In this document: positions 1 to 8,152 of the stretch, piece by piece
How positions within the stretch are numbered: position 1 is the stretch's first letter
How the letters are laid out: each line of letters begins with the position of its first letter
Assembly: GCF_002019595.1 (NCBI RefSeq)
Contig: NZ_KV917369.1
Coordinates: 4,666,624-4,730,623, forward strand
Direction: 5' to 3'
Source: Priestia abyssalis
Lineage (GTDB): Bacteria > Bacillota > Bacilli > Bacillales > Bacillaceae_H
Length of the DNA: 64,000 bases
Translations under genes and position numbers: made by a program
The notes under the pieces: generated by a model
Databases searched by the model: none
The model's input: only the letters and a program-made list of their open reading frames with translations
What the model was told of the DNA's origin: nothing

Positions 1-70
1 AAGATTGGAAAAGAGTACAAATTTCCCGTTTACAAAAAAACGTAACCGTCCAATCAACTCATCTTATCCC

Positions 71-100
71 TTGTCAAAAATTTGCCATCATTGGTACAAT
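71..100 (+). promoter_or_regulatory. Candidate sigma-A promoter of ispG
   Basis: A TTGTCA (-35, 71-76) is followed by an 18-bp spacer and TACAAT (-10, 95-100). It lies about 110 bp before the ispG start with no gene in between. Positions 1-70 show nothing recognisable. The match is by eye only. Confidence 0.55.
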
Positions 101-211
101 AGGAAAGCATTCATTTTTTTCTACTAGTTATTTTCTCGTTAAAGCGTTATTCTATTTATGAATAAGCATTTTCCACATTAGTTGGATCTTATTTAAAGGA
201 GAGATTACCAC

Positions 212-1315
212 GTGAGTGAAATCATACATCGTACAAAAACCCGCCCTGTTAAAGTGGGAAATTTAACGATTGGCGGCAATAATGAATTAGTCATTCAAAG
301 TATGACAACAACGAAAACGCATGATGTCGAAGCGACCGTTGCAGAAATTAAACGCTTGGAAGAAGCCGGCTGCCAAATCGTACGGGTAGCTGTACCAGAC
401 GAACGAGCTGCCAATGCCATTGCAGAAATCAAAAAGCGCATCAACATCCCGCTTGTGGCAGACATTCATTTTGACTATAAGCTGGCTTTAAAAGCGATTG
501 AAGGCGGTATTGATAAAATCCGCATTAATCCAGGAAATATCGGACGCCGCGAAAAAGTGGAGGCAGTGGTGAATGCTGCTAAAGAGCGTGGCATCCCTAT
601 CCGTATCGGAGTAAATGCTGGATCGCTGGAAAAACGCATCTTAGAAAAATACGGTTACCCTACTGCCGATGGCATGGTGGAAAGTGCGCTTCATCATATT
701 AAAATTTTAGAAGACCTCGATTTCCATGACATTATCGTTTCCATGAAAGCATCGGATGTCAACTTGGCTATTGAAGCTTATGAAAAGGCAGCAAAAGCAT
801 TTGATTACCCGCTCCACCTTGGTATTACGGAATCGGGTACGCTGTTTGCCGGAACGATCAAAAGTGCAGCTGGACTCGGTGCTATCTTATCTAAAGGAAT
901 TGGTAACACATTGCGTATTTCCTTAAGTGCCGATCCGGTTGAAGAAGTCAAAGTAGCCAGAGAACTGTTAAAAGTGTTTGGACTATCTTCAAATGCGGCT
1001 ACCCTCATTTCCTGCCCTACATGCGGGCGTATTGAAATCGACTTGATCAGTATCGCTAATGAAGTGGAAGAATATATCTCGAGCATTAAAGCACCTATTA
1101 AAGTGGCCGTGCTTGGTTGTGCGGTAAACGGCCCAGGAGAAGCTCGTGAAGCGGATATTGGAATTGCAGGAGCACGCGGTGAAGGTTTATTATTCCGCAA
1201 AGGGGAAATTGTACGTAAAATTCCGGAAGAAACAATGGTTGAAGAGCTGAAAAAAGAAATCGACAAAATTGCTGAAGAATATCACGCTAAACAAGCACTT
1301 GAGCAACAAACATAA
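212..1315 (+). CDS. ispG: 4-hydroxy-3-methylbut-2-en-1-yl diphosphate synthase (flavodoxin) IspG
   Basis: This cytosolic iron-sulfur enzyme converts methylerythritol cyclodiphosphate to HMBPP, the penultimate step of the MEP isoprenoid pathway. The 367-residue protein has the normal short bacterial length. The N-terminal TIM barrel contains the IQSMTTT and ADIHFDY motifs. The C-terminal domain carries the [4Fe-4S] ligands Cys268, Cys271 (SCPTCGR) and Cys303 in GCAVNGPGEA, with the conserved Glu310. The GTG start is preceded by AAAGGAGA at a good distance. The gene is monocistronic and ends in a terminator. ispH, the next enzyme of the pathway, is encoded about 8 kb downstream in the same window, as in B. 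subtilis. Confidence 0.97.
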   Translation: MSEIIHRTKTRPVKVGNLTIGGNNELVIQSMTTTKTHDVEATVAEIKRLEEAGCQIVRVAVPDERAANAIAEIKKRINIPLVADIHFDYKLALKAIEGGIDKIRINPGNIGRREKVEAVVNAAKERGIPIRIGVNAGSLEKRILEKYGYPTADGMVESALHHIKILEDLDFHDIIVSMKASDVNLAIEAYEKAAKAFDYPLHLGITESGTLFAGTIKSAAGLGAILSKGIGNTLRISLSADPVEEVKVARELLKVFGLSSNAATLISCPTCGRIEIDLISIANEVEEYISSIKAPIKVAVLGCAVNGPGEAREADIGIAGARGEGLLFRKGEIVRKIPEETMVEELKKEIDKIAEEYHAKQALEQQT

Positions 1316-1331
1316 CCTTATTTATACAAAA

Positions 1332-1367
1332 AGCGGACATAGGAGATCCTCTCCATGTCCGCTCTTT
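1332..1367 (+). terminator. ispG terminator
   Basis: The arms AGCGGACAT (1332-1340) and ATGTCCGCT (1355-1363) form a stem that is extended inward by GGAGA/TCTCC. A short T-rich tail follows. It lies 16 bp after the ispG stop codon. Confidence 0.7.
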
Positions 1368-1470
1368 ACTAATAACAATCCGCCTTGAGCTTTTAGCGTT
1401 AGCTTTCTTAACCTTCTCTCTAGGTCTTTAAACCTTCCATTTTTAGATATCCGCTACAAAGGTCTTTCTA

Positions 1471-1550
1471 TAAGCAGCCGAGAATCTGGATTCTCGGTTG
1501 CTTATAATAAAATATGGGAGATGGGCTTTCTTGCCCATCTCCCATATTTT
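1471..1550. terminator. Two tandem hairpins between convergent ispG and yqfX-like genes
   Basis: Hairpin one (1471-1504) has a 16-bp stem with one wobble pair around GCCGAGAATC/GATTCTCGG. Hairpin two has 18-bp perfect arms (1509-1526 and 1533-1550) containing GGGAGATGGGC. The second directly abuts the minus-strand stop codon at 1552 and ends in A/T runs on both sides, so it probably terminates in both directions. Confidence 0.65.
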
Positions 1551-1551
1551 A

Positions 1552-1899
1552 TTAAAAGAAAGGTAAAATAAACGTTCCGATAACAATGGATACAATCCCG
1601 ATTCCGATTGCCCATGCCCCTGTTGAATTTGCTCCTCTTCTGCGTGCGATAAAGCCTAAAATAACCCCAGCAGCTCCTAGTAATACCGGAAGGAAAAATA
1701 GAGACAGAATGGATAAAATTAAGGCTAAACGCCCGTATCCTCTTCCTTCATTCCCTTCTTCCCTCTGGGCTTCCAGGTGATTTCTCTCTGCATAGTTCCC
1801 TCTTGCAGTAACTGGAACAGCTACTTCAGCGGCTGTTTCTTCCATAAAATTCGACTCATATGCTTCTTCATGTTCTGTTTTATGGTAGTCTTTGTCCAA
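1552..1899 (-). CDS. YqfX-like small membrane protein (DUF4190-like)
   Basis: The protein has 115 residues. The N-terminal half (about 1-50) is charged and polar. The C-terminal half has two hydrophobic segments: LALILSILSLFFLPVLLGA, then GAWAIGIGIVSIVIGTFILPF after a short arginine-rich GFIARRRG loop. This two-helix layout and the Gly/Arg loop are typical of DUF4190-like proteins, and the position next to ispG matches B. subtilis yqfX. Translation probably begins at a TTG preceded by GAGGGATAAGCA. Function is unknown; it should be an integral membrane protein with its acidic tail in the cytoplasm. Confidence 0.75.
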   Translation of the reverse strand: MDKDYHKTEHEEAYESNFMEETAAEVAVPVTARGNYAERNHLEAQREEGNEGRGYGRLALILSILSLFFLPVLLGAAGVILGFIARRRGANSTGAWAIGIGIVSIVIGTFILPFF

Positions 1900-2163
1900 T
1901 GCTTATCCCTCGCTTTCTTTATCCTGATTCAACGAATAACAATATCTTCAACTCAATGCTGAGAACTCATTTTTCGTCAGAACCCGGTAAGTTCAACAAA
2001 TACTCGCCGAGGGGCCCCGCCGAGCTAAGTTTTACTTGATAAGGAGCATTTATAGTATCTGAAAAAGCGAAACAATTATAGTTGTTAATGTTTTCTTTAT
2101 CAGCCATCCACCATTCTTGTGGTACACTACATATAGCACCATGGTAAGAAGGAGTTGTGAACA

Positions 2164-2739
2164 TTGCAAAGAAAATTCGGTATTGATATTGATGGAACAG
2201 TGACATGCCCCACTACGTTTATTCCTTATCTTAACAAATCATTCGGGCTTAATTTAACATTGGATGATATTAAAGAATACGATCTTGTTCCAGCCGTAAA
2301 GGTGACTGAACAAGAGCTGGCACAATGGTTTACCGAACACGAGGCGACTATTTATGCGAGTGCTCCACTTGCACCTAACGCTCAACAAGTATTAAATGAA
2401 TGGAAACAGACTCACGAGCTCATTTATATTAGCGCACGTCATAAGCATTTATTGGATGTCACCCAAAGTTGGTTTACATCCAATGATGTTCATTTTCATC
2501 ATATTGACTTAGTGGGCTCGCATGATAAAATCGAAACGGCCAAAAAACATGGTATCGATGTATTTTTTGAAGATAAGCATGATAATGCCTGTGATATAAG
2601 TGAAGAATGTCATATTCCCGTTATCTTGTTTGATACACCTTATAATCGTCTTCCAGTTCCCCAAAATGTCATTCGCGTCTATGACTGGATAGAAGCAAAA
2701 CAGTGGGTCGATCATTGGTTTAATCAGCAGCAGCAATAA
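2164..2739 (+). CDS. Putative HAD-family 5'-nucleotidase (YqfW-like)
   Basis: The 191-residue soluble protein begins with a HAD phosphatase signature, FGIDIDGTVT: the nucleophile Asp is followed two residues later by the acid/base Asp. LIYISAR is a motif II candidate, and FFEDKHDNACDI may hold the metal-binding acidic residues near residues 138-145. It resembles the 5'(3')-deoxyribonucleotidase group and B. subtilis YqfW. The likely substrate is a nucleoside monophosphate, but the real one is unknown. The TTG start follows AAGGAGT at normal spacing. It stands alone and converges on the zur operon. Confidence 0.8.
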   Translation: MQRKFGIDIDGTVTCPTTFIPYLNKSFGLNLTLDDIKEYDLVPAVKVTEQELAQWFTEHEATIYASAPLAPNAQQVLNEWKQTHELIYISARHKHLLDVTQSWFTSNDVHFHHIDLVGSHDKIETAKKHGIDVFFEDKHDNACDISEECHIPVILFDTPYNRLPVPQNVIRVYDWIEAKQWVDHWFNQQQQ

Positions 2740-2767
2740 AAAAGACTGTTTTCGTAAACATTGCGGC

Positions 2768-2807
2768 TTTAGGACCTTGTCACGCTTCAACGCGACAAGG
2801 TCCTAAA
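2768..2807. terminator. Palindrome after the yqfW-like gene
   Basis: Perfect 14-bp arms (TTTAGGACCTTGTC and GACAAGGTCCTAAA) enclose a 12-nt loop. It lies 28 bp after the plus-strand stop codon and is probably its terminator. AGGACC also recurs in the composite hairpin repeats at 12956-13065. Confidence 0.6.
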
Positions 2808-2838
2808 ACCAAAAGCTACAATCTTCTAAAAAAGAACA

Positions 2839-2865
2839 TAAAAAAGCGGGTTTCCCCGCTTTTTT
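2839..2865 (-). terminator. zur operon terminator
   Basis: AAAAAGCGGG and CCCGCTTTTT pair over a short loop and run into the zur stop codon. The A and T runs on both sides allow termination in both directions. Confidence 0.75.
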
Positions 2866-3274
2866 ATTGGCATTCTACACACTTTCCGTATATTTCAAAT
2901 TTATGGCCTGTCACATCAAAGTCTTTGAGGTCTTCCGATAAATGTTCCATTGGACACGTCTCAATTTCTTTTGTTTTACCACAATCTAAACAAATAAAAT
3001 GATGATGGTGATGGGATGTAGCACATGTAAAACGAAAATGCTTTTCTCCCGACAGTTCCGTCATCTCAAAAATTTCCAATTCTACAAACAACGATAAATT
3101 ACGATATATAGTATCAAAACTCAATCCTGGGTAATCCTTCTTCATATGCTCCAGTACATCTTTTGCCGTTAAATATTTGTTGGATTTTGAAAAGAGACTG
3201 AGCATTTCTTCACGTTTTCCTGTATGCTTATACCCCTCTTGTTTTAACAACTCAATCGCCTGGCTAATATTCAT
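2864..3274 (-). CDS. zur: Zinc-responsive Fur-family repressor Zur
   Basis: The 136-residue protein has an N-terminal winged helix (about 1-80, including TIYRNLSLF) and a C-terminal dimer and metal domain. His residues 88-92 (SHHHHHF) are followed by the structural zinc cysteines Cys95/Cys98 (CLDCGK) and Cys132/Cys135 (CVEC). It shares an ATGA overlap with znuB. This genetic link to a zinc importer and the position of B. subtilis zur (yqfV) argue for Zur rather than Fur or PerR. It should repress the operon it belongs to when zinc is replete, probably through the site at 4912-4930. Confidence 0.9.
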   Translation of the reverse strand: MNISQAIELLKQEGYKHTGKREEMLSLFSKSNKYLTAKDVLEHMKKDYPGLSFDTIYRNLSLFVELEIFEMTELSGEKHFRFTCATSHHHHHFICLDCGKTKEIETCPMEHLSEDLKDFDVTGHKFEIYGKCVECQ

Positions 3275-4113
3275 TTCTTATTCCCACTCCGTCCTTTATT
3301 GAGGAGAATTGACCCTATTAGGATTAACACTGCAATGACGACGATAATTCCACCTGGCGCCAAATCCAAGTAATAAGATAAAAACAATCCTCCAACAACT
3401 GAGATTTCACCAAATAAAATAGATAAGAAAATCGTTTGTTTAAAACCAGTTGCTAACCGAATGCTGGCCGCTACAGGCAAGGTCATCAAGGCGGAAACCA
3501 GTAAAATCCCGACAATCCTCATGGAAGCCGCGATGACTAATGCAACCATCACAATGAATAAGAAGTGAACCCATCTTGCTTTTACACCCGAAGCAGCCGC
3601 ATGCTCTTCGTCAAAAGATAAAATGAACAATTCCTTATAAAATAAAACCACAAGAGTCACAACCATAATTGCGATAAATGTAATGGTCCATAAATCTGAC
3701 CTGCTGACCGCACTCACGCTTCCAAATAAATAGTTGAATAAATCTGTATTGAAGCCGTCTGCCAATGAAATAAAAATAACGCTAATCCCGATTCCTCCTG
3801 ATAAGATAATCGGGACGGCCAACTCTTGATAATGCTTATAAACCCCACGCAGCTTTTCGATAAAGAGCGATCCCATCACAGAAAACGCCATTCCTAGATA
3901 TAATGGATTCAAGCCTGCAAACAGTCCAAATTTCTTCTCGAGCAATAAGCTTGCTGAAATGCCGGCTAAAGTTACATGGCTTAATGCATCGGCAATGAGA
4001 GATAAACGACGAACCACAATGAATACACCTAAAAGCGGGGCAAGAAATCCAATTAAAATTCCTGTTAAAAAGGCATTTTGCAAAAACTCAAACTGAAAAA
4101 TACTCTCGATCAT
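3271..4113 (-). CDS. znuB: Zinc ABC transporter permease ZnuB/AdcB
   Basis: The 280-residue integral membrane protein has about eight hydrophobic segments. It contains the ABC-3 family signature around RRLSLIADALSHVTLAGI near residue 35. It forms the channel of a zinc importer with the ZnuC ATPase. It overlaps znuC by 4 bp at its start and zur by 4 bp at its end, so the three genes are translationally coupled. No substrate-binding ZnuA/AdcA gene is present in the window. Confidence 0.92.
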   Translation of the reverse strand: MIESIFQFEFLQNAFLTGILIGFLAPLLGVFIVVRRLSLIADALSHVTLAGISASLLLEKKFGLFAGLNPLYLGMAFSVMGSLFIEKLRGVYKHYQELAVPIILSGGIGISVIFISLADGFNTDLFNYLFGSVSAVSRSDLWTITFIAIMVVTLVVLFYKELFILSFDEEHAAASGVKARWVHFLFIVMVALVIAASMRIVGILLVSALMTLPVAASIRLATGFKQTIFLSILFGEISVVGGLFLSYYLDLAPGGIIVVIAVLILIGSILLNKGRSGNKK

Positions 4114-4895
4114 ACACGTTGACCCCCATGTTGATGGTCATGTGTCAATACATGCACATGATGTCCGTAAAATATGGACAAATCATGTTCGCACAAATGA
4201 TTAAATTCTTCTGTTTCTCCATGGAAATGCAGATGTTTATTCAAACAAGCCACATGCGTTACCTTTTCTGTAATCGTTCCGGTATCGTGCGTTACCAATA
4301 ACAGTGTAATCCCATGTTCTTTATTTAGCGTTTCTAATAATGTATAAAAATTTTGGACGTTTTGCGCATCTACTCCAACTGTAGGCTCATCCAAAATCAA
4401 TAGCTCAGGCTCACTGACCAACGCACGGGCGATGAATACACGCTGCTGCTGACCGCCTGAGAGCTCTCCAATGTTACGGCGGGCAAATTCATCCATTCCT
4501 ACTGCTTCAAGCGCCTTCATGACCTTTTCTTTATGTTCCGCTTTCATAAAGCGAAACAGCCCTAACTTTGAAGTTAACCCGGTTGATACAACTTCAAATA
4601 CAGTAGCCGGAAATCCTGTGTTGAAACTATTGGCCTTCTGGGAAACAAAACCAATTTTGTTCCATTCTTTAAACTTTTGAATGTCATGGCCAAATAAACG
4701 AATTGTGCCGCGTTGCGGTCTTTGCAGCCCTAACACACACTTGATGAGAGTTGATTTCCCTGAGCCGTTTGGTCCCACCAACCCAAGAAAAGCCCCTTTA
4801 GGCACCGTTAAACTAATATCTTCTAACACCGTTTGCCGGTCATATTGAAAAAAGAGATCTTGAATCTCAATGACATTTTGTTCTTGTTTCATCAT
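4110..4895 (-). CDS. znuC: Zinc ABC transporter ATP-binding protein ZnuC/AdcC
   Basis: The 261-residue ABC ATPase has Walker A GPNGSGKST (41-49), signature LSGGQ (145-149) and Walker B LLILDE (165-170). The last 40 residues are rich in histidine (HLHFHGE, GHHVHVLTHDHQHGG), as often seen in zinc and manganese transporter ATPases, and may bind or sense metal. It is the first gene of znuC-znuB-zur. Paralogous manganese transporters look similar, but the linked zur favours zinc. Confidence 0.92.
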   Translation of the reverse strand: MMKQEQNVIEIQDLFFQYDRQTVLEDISLTVPKGAFLGLVGPNGSGKSTLIKCVLGLQRPQRGTIRLFGHDIQKFKEWNKIGFVSQKANSFNTGFPATVFEVVSTGLTSKLGLFRFMKAEHKEKVMKALEAVGMDEFARRNIGELSGGQQQRVFIARALVSEPELLILDEPTVGVDAQNVQNFYTLLETLNKEHGITLLLVTHDTGTITEKVTHVACLNKHLHFHGETEEFNHLCEHDLSIFYGHHVHVLTHDHQHGGQRV

Positions 4896-4911
4896 TTATC
4901 ACCAAACTTTT

Positions 4912-4930
4912 TTTAAGAATCATTACGATT
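4912..4930 (-). promoter_or_regulatory. Candidate Zur operator
   Basis: The right half-site ATTACGATT exactly fits the Bacillus Zur box (inverted TCGTAAT/ATTACGA). The left half is degenerate (TTTAAGAAT). It lies 17-35 bp before the znuC start, where a bound repressor would block transcription. DNA binding would need testing. Confidence 0.55.
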
Positions 4931-4975
4931 TAATCATTATTGTAGTATACATCATCAAAATATGGTTTGTAAACA

Positions 4976-5010
4976 GTAAAACACCGTCTTAAAAAAGATC
5001 GGTGTTTTAC
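4976..5010. terminator. Hairpin upstream of znuC
   Basis: GTAAAACACCG and CGGTGTTTTAC form an 11-bp stem over a TCTTAAAAAAGAT loop. It lies between the divergent znuC and yqfT genes, so it does not obviously end either. It may protect against read-through from the right on the minus strand. The rest of the 392-bp gap (4896-5287) holds the Zur site and a repeat copy at 5219-5268. Confidence 0.4.
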
Positions 5011-5218
5011 TACAACGTTCAAAATCATGACGATTGCGGCAAAATGAATGAAAGAAACCAAGTCCGGAACAATACAATCTAAAATGGGGAATGAATTCTA
5101 CAAATGCTGTCAGGAATAAAGAACCGCTCATTTCCAAAATCGCGAACCCTTTCCCAGCTCTTAGCTCACTTTCTCATTCTGCTGCAGCACCCCTTCCCTG
5201 TTCATCCCATACATTATA

Positions 5219-5268
5219 AAGGAACTTCCATCACCGGTATTCACTATCCGCTAGAGCGGGAGACAAAC
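5219..5268. repeat. Diverged copy of the GGAAACTTCCATC / GCGGGA intergenic repeat
   Basis: AAAGGAACTTCCATCACC is followed by CTATCCGCTAGAGCGGGAGA. This resembles the better copies at 8153-8208 (inverted) and 10189-10238. It lies just before the yqfT ribosome binding site. Confidence 0.5.
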
Positions 5269-5287
5269 AACATAAGGAGGGAGAAGC

Positions 5288-5542
5288 ATGAAAATTTTTC
5301 AACAAATCGTCAATCATAAAATCAACCATTTAACGGTGAAAGAATTACTAAAATACAGCAAGGAATATAAAATCTCCTTAACGGACGAACAAGCACAACA
5401 GCTCATTTCCATTATTAAAGAAAAGCCCGTTAATATTTATGATACAAGTGAACGTCACGATTTAATTAAAAAGATTGCTCGCATTACAAATGCCCAAACT
5501 GCAAAAAAAGTACAACAGTTACTTCAAGATTTAATGAAATAG
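5288..5542 (+). CDS. YqfT-like DUF2624 protein
   Basis: The small soluble protein of 84 residues is helical and charged, with the pattern TVKELLKYSKEYKISLTDEQAQQLISIIKE. It fits the DUF2624 family and B. subtilis YqfT, which has the same position beside nfo. The ATG start has an excellent AAGGAGGGA ribosome binding site 5 bp upstream. Function is unknown, and there is no signal peptide or membrane segment. Confidence 0.8.
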   Translation: MKIFQQIVNHKINHLTVKELLKYSKEYKISLTDEQAQQLISIIKEKPVNIYDTSERHDLIKKIARITNAQTAKKVQQLLQDLMK

Positions 5543-5548
5543 GTTAGC

Positions 5549-5572
5549 AAAAGGCATTTCCCGGCCTTTTAA
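5549..5572 (+). terminator. Weak yqfT terminator
   Basis: AAAAGGC and GCCTTTT surround ATTTCCCG, directly after the yqfT stop codon. The stem is short, so efficiency is uncertain. Confidence 0.45.
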
Positions 5573-5599
5573 TTAAACAATTTCCAAAGAATACACGGA

Positions 5600-5637
5600 G
5601 GTTAACTTCAAGGAGGATGCTCTCCGTGCAGTTAACC
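5600..5637 (-). terminator. Hairpin overlapping the nfo stop codon
   Basis: GGTTAACT and AGTTAACC pair around an inner GGAG/CTCC pair; the right arm includes the nfo stop. A second complementary pair, CACGGAG/CTCCGTG, is interleaved with the first, so two alternative folds compete. There is no strong T run. Confidence 0.4.
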
Positions 5638-6525
5638 TTCCATTAATTTTTGTTGGAGTACCGGGTCAAACGTCTTGGAAAGAAGCATCTCAATTTCCAA
5701 TTTATATGGAGGTTTCTTCTTATTTTTGTCCTCCCCGACATAAGGAGTCTCCAAAATTTTAGGTACCTGTACTAAGGATGGATGATGGACAATATAGTTA
5801 AGTGCATCGAATCCAATATGGCCGAATCCGATATTTTCATGACGGTCTTTTCTTGCCCCGCGTTCATTTTTACTATCGTTAATATGGAGGACTTTTATGC
5901 GATCAATACCGATAATTTTATCAAACTCGTTTAACACGCCATCAAAATCATTAACTAAATCATATCCAGCGTCGTGAGTATGGCATGTGTCAAAACATAC
6001 AGATAGTTTTTCGTTATGCTTAACCCCATCGATGATCATCGCGATTTCTTCAAAGCTTCGTCCGCATTCCGACCCTTTTCCCGCCATAGTTTCAAGAGCG
6101 ATTTGAACCGTTTGTTCAGGTACCAGCACTTCATTTAACCCTTCAATAATACGTTTAATTCCTGCTTCAGCTCCGGCGCCTACATGTGCACCAGGATGAA
6201 GGACGATTTGCTTCGCTCCAATGGCTGCCGTCCGTTCAATTTCCATGCGTAAAAAGTCGACACCGAGCTCAAAAGTCGCTGGATTTGTCGTATTTCCAAT
6301 ATTAATGATATAAGGTGCATGAACGACAATCTCATCGATCCCATGCTCCTTCATATGTTTTAAACCTGCTTCAATATTGAGATCTTCTATTTTTTTCCGT
6401 CTTGTATTTTGAGGGGCACCTGTATATATCATAAATGTATTCGCTCCATAGGAAACAGCTTCTTCACTTGCTGCCAGTAACATTTTTTTCCCGCTCATCG
6501 ATACATGAGAACCAATTTTCAACAT
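5632..6525 (-). CDS. nfo: Endonuclease IV (AP endonuclease) Nfo
   Basis: This metal-dependent enzyme cleaves DNA 5' of abasic sites in base excision repair; in Bacillus it also protects spore DNA. The 297-residue protein is a full-length AP endonuclease 2 family TIM barrel. Conserved metal-site segments are visible: VVHAPYIINIG near residue 66, IVLHPGAHVG near 105, FDTCHTHDAGYD near 180 and LHINDSKNERGARKDRHENI near 215. The ATG follows AGAGGTG. It is separated from cshB by a composite hairpin repeat, so it is probably transcribed on its own. Confidence 0.95.
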   Translation of the reverse strand: MLKIGSHVSMSGKKMLLAASEEAVSYGANTFMIYTGAPQNTRRKKIEDLNIEAGLKHMKEHGIDEIVVHAPYIINIGNTTNPATFELGVDFLRMEIERTAAIGAKQIVLHPGAHVGAGAEAGIKRIIEGLNEVLVPEQTVQIALETMAGKGSECGRSFEEIAMIIDGVKHNEKLSVCFDTCHTHDAGYDLVNDFDGVLNEFDKIIGIDRIKVLHINDSKNERGARKDRHENIGFGHIGFDALNYIVHHPSLVQVPKILETPYVGEDKNKKKPPYKLEIEMLLSKTFDPVLQQKLMEG

Positions 6526-6708
6526 ACTACACCTCTACCTTTTCAACTTTCATACAGCCTATCTTAACACACCTTATCTTACTCATCCAAAGATACGGTC
6601 TCATAAGCTTTTTTTACAAAAGGACCGACATTTGGTCAATCTTTCTTCAAAAAATGAACGATCATCTTAAGACAATCCATTAGCAGGAGACAGAACTATC
6701 TTAAAACG

Positions 6709-6816
6709 AAAAGGAACCATTAATTAAAATTCTTCATTCCACTGAATTTCTCATAACGGTTCCTTTTCAGGAGGGTGAATCAAACGGGCAAAAAACAGCC
6801 CGTTTGATTCACCCTC
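6709..6816. repeat. Composite double-hairpin repeat, copy 1 (terminator-like)
   Basis: Module one pairs AAAAGGAACC (6709-6718) with GGTTCCTTTT (6758-6767). CAG follows, then module two, a 19-bp perfect stem starting GAGGGTGAATCAAACGGGC (6771-6789, partner 6798-6816). Module two ends 2 bp from the cshB stop codon and is surely its terminator. The same CAG joint and GAGGrTGAnTCAAA stem recur at 12956-13065 and 52431-52476. Confidence 0.75.
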
Positions 6817-6817
6817 T

Positions 6818-8128
6818 TTATTTTTTCTTTGCACGTCTTTGTTTTCTTGCAAATTTCTCAACTTCGCTTTGATGTTTCTTTTTATACCCTGGTTTTACCT
6901 TTTTCGGCTTTTGAATGAACTTTCGTGCTTGAACTTCCACTTCATCTGTCTTCTTTTGGCGTTTTTTACGGTGGTTTCGATCTTCAACTTCAATCCAATT
7001 GCCACCTTTAAGATCCTTGTTGACAAATTCAATGCCCATTTTTTCAAGTTTCACGATAGCATCTTCATCACTAAGTTCGTAAATGGTCGCTGCAATACCT
7101 GAATATCCAGCACGAGCGGTACGCCCAACACGGTGAATATAAAAATCTAGATCTGAAGGGATTTCGTAGTTAATCACATGGCTGATTCCTTCAATATCAA
7201 TGCCCCTTGCGGCCAAATCTGTGGCTACAACGTATTGATACTCCAATTCTTTAATTTGTTTCATCATCTTTTTACGCTCGCGGGGCGGCAGATCTCCATG
7301 GATTCTCCCGACGCGCAGCCCTTTGGCTGTCAGCGCATCAGCTACCTCATCCGCCATTTTTTTCGTATTTGTAAACACGATGGCAAGATACGGATTATAA
7401 GATATTAACATATCATGTAATAGCGTCGTTTTATTTCGATGGCGAAGAGGCACCAGTACGTGCTCAATCTTTGCTGCTGTCGCTTGTTTCGGTGCAACAT
7501 GCGTATATTTAGGATTTTGCAAATATTTCTTTAAAAATGGTTTCAGCTTTTCCGGAATTGTAGCAGAGAAAACAAGAATTTGAAGATGTTCCGGCATCGC
7601 AGCAGCAATCCGGTCCACATCTTCAAGAAATCCCATATCCAACATAAGATCGGCTTCATCTACTACTATAGATGTCGCAGTGTGAATTGACAAAGCGTGT
7701 TCTTTAGCTAAATCGTGAATTCGCCCCGGCGTTCCCACTACAATATGAGGCTGTTTTTTTAATTTGTCGATTGCTTTTTGCTTATCTGTTCCACCTACTA
7801 AGCATTTCGCCGTAATCTCTTGATCTGGATTGCAAAATTTCGTGATTTTTAACACTTCCTCATAAATTTGGTTAGCCAATTCACGAGTAGGTGCCGTAAT
7901 CACCACTTGCACTTCTTCTCTTTCAGGTTCCACTTTTTCAAGAAGCGGCAGTAAATAGGCATGCGTTTTGCCCGTTCCCGTTTGAGATTGCCCGATGGCA
8001 CTCTCCCCTCTTAAAAGGGTGGGAATCAACCTCTCTTGAATTTCAGTCGGTTGATAAAAACCTAGTTCTTTAACGGCTTCTATAATAAACGGTTGAAAAT
8101 TAAAACGTTCAAACTTTGTTTTATTCAT
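6818..8128 (-). CDS. cshB: DEAD-box RNA helicase CshB
   Basis: This ATP-dependent RNA helicase is involved in ribosome biogenesis, mRNA handling and cold adaptation. The 436-residue protein begins with a Q motif (FNFQPFIIEAVKELGFYQPTEIQ). It then has Walker A AIGQSQTGTGKT near residue 45, DEAD in VVDEADLMLDMG near 157, SAT in VFSATIP near 188 and motif VI HRVGRTARAG near 330. The C-terminal 60 residues are very basic (KKVKPGYKKKHQ, RKQRRAKKK), suiting RNA binding. Position and length match B. subtilis CshB (YqfR). The ribosome binding site is AAAGGAG. Confidence 0.93.
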   Translation of the reverse strand: MNKTKFERFNFQPFIIEAVKELGFYQPTEIQERLIPTLLRGESAIGQSQTGTGKTHAYLLPLLEKVEPEREEVQVVITAPTRELANQIYEEVLKITKFCNPDQEITAKCLVGGTDKQKAIDKLKKQPHIVVGTPGRIHDLAKEHALSIHTATSIVVDEADLMLDMGFLEDVDRIAAAMPEHLQILVFSATIPEKLKPFLKKYLQNPKYTHVAPKQATAAKIEHVLVPLRHRNKTTLLHDMLISYNPYLAIVFTNTKKMADEVADALTAKGLRVGRIHGDLPPRERKKMMKQIKELEYQYVVATDLAARGIDIEGISHVINYEIPSDLDFYIHRVGRTARAGYSGIAATIYELSDEDAIVKLEKMGIEFVNKDLKGGNWIEVEDRNHRKKRQKKTDEVEVQARKFIQKPKKVKPGYKKKHQSEVEKFARKQRRAKKK

Positions 8129-8152
8129 CTTTTTCTCCTTTATTCCTATTTA

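Noticed and set aside
805..1266. Long minus-strand frame inside ispG
   Set aside because: It is antisense to a fully conserved enzyme gene, has low-complexity Ser/Leu-rich sequence and no ribosome binding site. It is a shadow of the real frame.
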